Assembly (NCBI GenBank): GCA_030693565.1
Contig: JAUYAJ010000622.1
Span: 1-6,616, forward strand
DNA length: 6,616 bases
Reading direction: 5' to 3'
Source: Rubrivivax sp.
GTDB taxonomy: Bacteria > Pseudomonadota > Gammaproteobacteria > Burkholderiales > Burkholderiaceae_C
The notes under the pieces were generated by a model, which was not told where the DNA came from, searched no databases, and worked only from the letters and a program-made list of their open reading frames with translations. Positions 5,772-6,616 of this stretch are shown here, piece by piece. The translations under genes were made by a program, and so were the position numbers. The stretch's first letter is position 1. Each line of letters opens with the position of its first letter.

Positions 5772-6616
5772 ATGAACGCCGACGACAACAGCGCGCCCCC
5801 CGGCCGGTCGTCAGCGGCTGGCAGTCTGCTGGCCCGGCTGGCCGGCGGCCTGAGGGCTCGGCTGGGCGGCGCCCCGGCTGCTGCTGCTGATCCGCTGGCG
5901 GCGCTGCACCCGGCGCTGCGCCCGCATGCGGACAAGCTGACGACGGCCACGGCTGCGGCGCAGCAGGTGCACCGCGGCGACCATGTTTTCGTCGGCACCG
6001 CCTGCGCCACGCCGCGTTCGCTGGTGGCGGCGCTGGAGGCGCTGGACCCGCCGATCGCCGATGTCGAGCTGATCCACTTCCTCACCGACCACGCGGTGCC
6101 GCACGACGACCAGGGCCGGGCCACCACCGGCTACCGGCACCGCAGCTTCTTCGTCGGCCAGGACATCCGCGCCGCCGTGCGCCAGGGCCTGGCCGACTAC
6201 GTGCCGATCTCGATCGCCCGCGTGCCGGGCATGATGGCGATCGGCCGCATCCCGGTCGACGTCGCGCTGATCCAGGTCTCGCTGCCCGACGAGTTCGGCT
6301 ACGTCAGCCTGGGCGTCTCGGTCGACGTCATCCCGGCGGCCGTGGCCAAGGCGCGCACGGTGATCGCCGAGGTCAACCCGTTGATGCCGCGCTCGATGGG
6401 CGACTCGATGCTGCATCTGAGCCAGGTTCACCACCTGGTGCTGGTCGACACCCCGGTGATCGAGTACCAGCATGTCGGCGCGCCCGAGCAGGCGATGGAG
6501 CAGATCGCGCGCTACATCAGCGGCATCATCGACGACGGCTCGACGCTGCAGATCGGCCTTGGCCGGGTCAGCAACGAAGCGCTGAAGTACCTCGTCGACC
6601 GCCAGGACCTGGGCAT
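5772..6616 (+). CDS. Acetyl-CoA hydrolase/CoA-transferase family protein, N-terminal part
   Basis: An open frame runs from an ATG to the window end with no stop; 281 residues are visible. After a low-complexity Ala/Arg/Gly-rich leader (about 1-45), it matches the acetyl-CoA hydrolase/4-hydroxybutyrate CoA-transferase family: GDHVFVGTACATPRSLV (69-85), ELIHFLTDHAVPH (99-111), FFVGQDIRAAV (126-136), DYVPISIARVP (142-152), DVALIQVSLPDEFGYVSLG (163-181), VNPLMPRSMGD (201-211), DTPVIEY (226-232) and DDGSTLQIGLG (254-264). Such enzymes move CoA between acyl groups and acetate, or hydrolyse acetyl-CoA, in the cytoplasm. The catalytic Glu of the family should lie just past the final visible residues, so activity cannot be judged. 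Close relatives in Burkholderiales carry a C-terminal GNAT acetyltransferase domain, and this one may too. No good Shine-Dalgarno precedes the ATG, and no other in-frame ATG occurs before residue 154, so the start is likely but not certain. Confidence 0.9.
   Translation, partial: MNADDNSAPPGRSSAAGSLLARLAGGLRARLGGAPAAAADPLAALHPALRPHADKLTTATAAAQQVHRGDHVFVGTACATPRSLVAALEALDPPIADVELIHFLTDHAVPHDDQGRATTGYRHRSFFVGQDIRAAVRQGLADYVPISIARVPGMMAIGRIPVDVALIQVSLPDEFGYVSLGVSVDVIPAAVAKARTVIAEVNPLMPRSMGDSMLHLSQVHHLVLVDTPVIEYQHVGAPEQAMEQIARYISGIIDDGSTLQIGLGRVSNEALKYLVDRQDLG

Overview
The window is about two thirds G+C, densely coded, and every supported gene lies on the + strand. Gene content and protein style (Bug-type binding protein, TRAP permease, a CoA-transferase of the kind common in Burkholderiales) suggest a betaproteobacterial chromosome from the Burkholderiales (Leptothrix/Rubrivivax/Ideonella-like). 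This placement is inferred from recognised sequence patterns, not from a search. I see no tRNA, rRNA, CRISPR array, insertion sequence or phage gene. No stretch without a gene exceeds about 120 bases.

Left half (1-3752): a probable transport and catabolism unit. It starts with the C-terminal end of a TRAP transporter large permease (DctM type). One base after its stop comes an aldo/keto reductase with an intact Asp-Tyr-Lys-His tetrad. A 45-base gap then leads to a fumarase/aspartase-superfamily lyase, closer to 3-carboxymuconate cycloisomerase (PcaB) than to adenylosuccinate lyase. After 52 bases comes a periplasmic Bug/TctC-type binding protein with a signal peptide. Together they look suited to capturing, importing and breaking down an organic acid. 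The substrate cannot be read from the sequence, and none of the usual protocatechuate-pathway partners is in view.

Right half (3753-6616): a 117-base leader with two inverted repeats precedes a 620-residue protein. That protein carries one cyclic-nucleotide-binding domain, a linker, and a patatin phospholipase domain, the layout of neuropathy target esterase (NTE/PNPLA6) with a single nucleotide-binding domain. A strong GC hairpin encloses its stop codon. The window closes inside an acetyl-CoA hydrolase/CoA-transferase family gene, cut before its likely catalytic region; in related bacteria this type is often fused to a GNAT acetyltransferase domain.

There is no clear new defence or mobile system here. 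The points most worth a second look are the unassigned lyase cluster with an unusual active-site residue, the single-sensor NTE homologue, and the hairpin around its stop codon.
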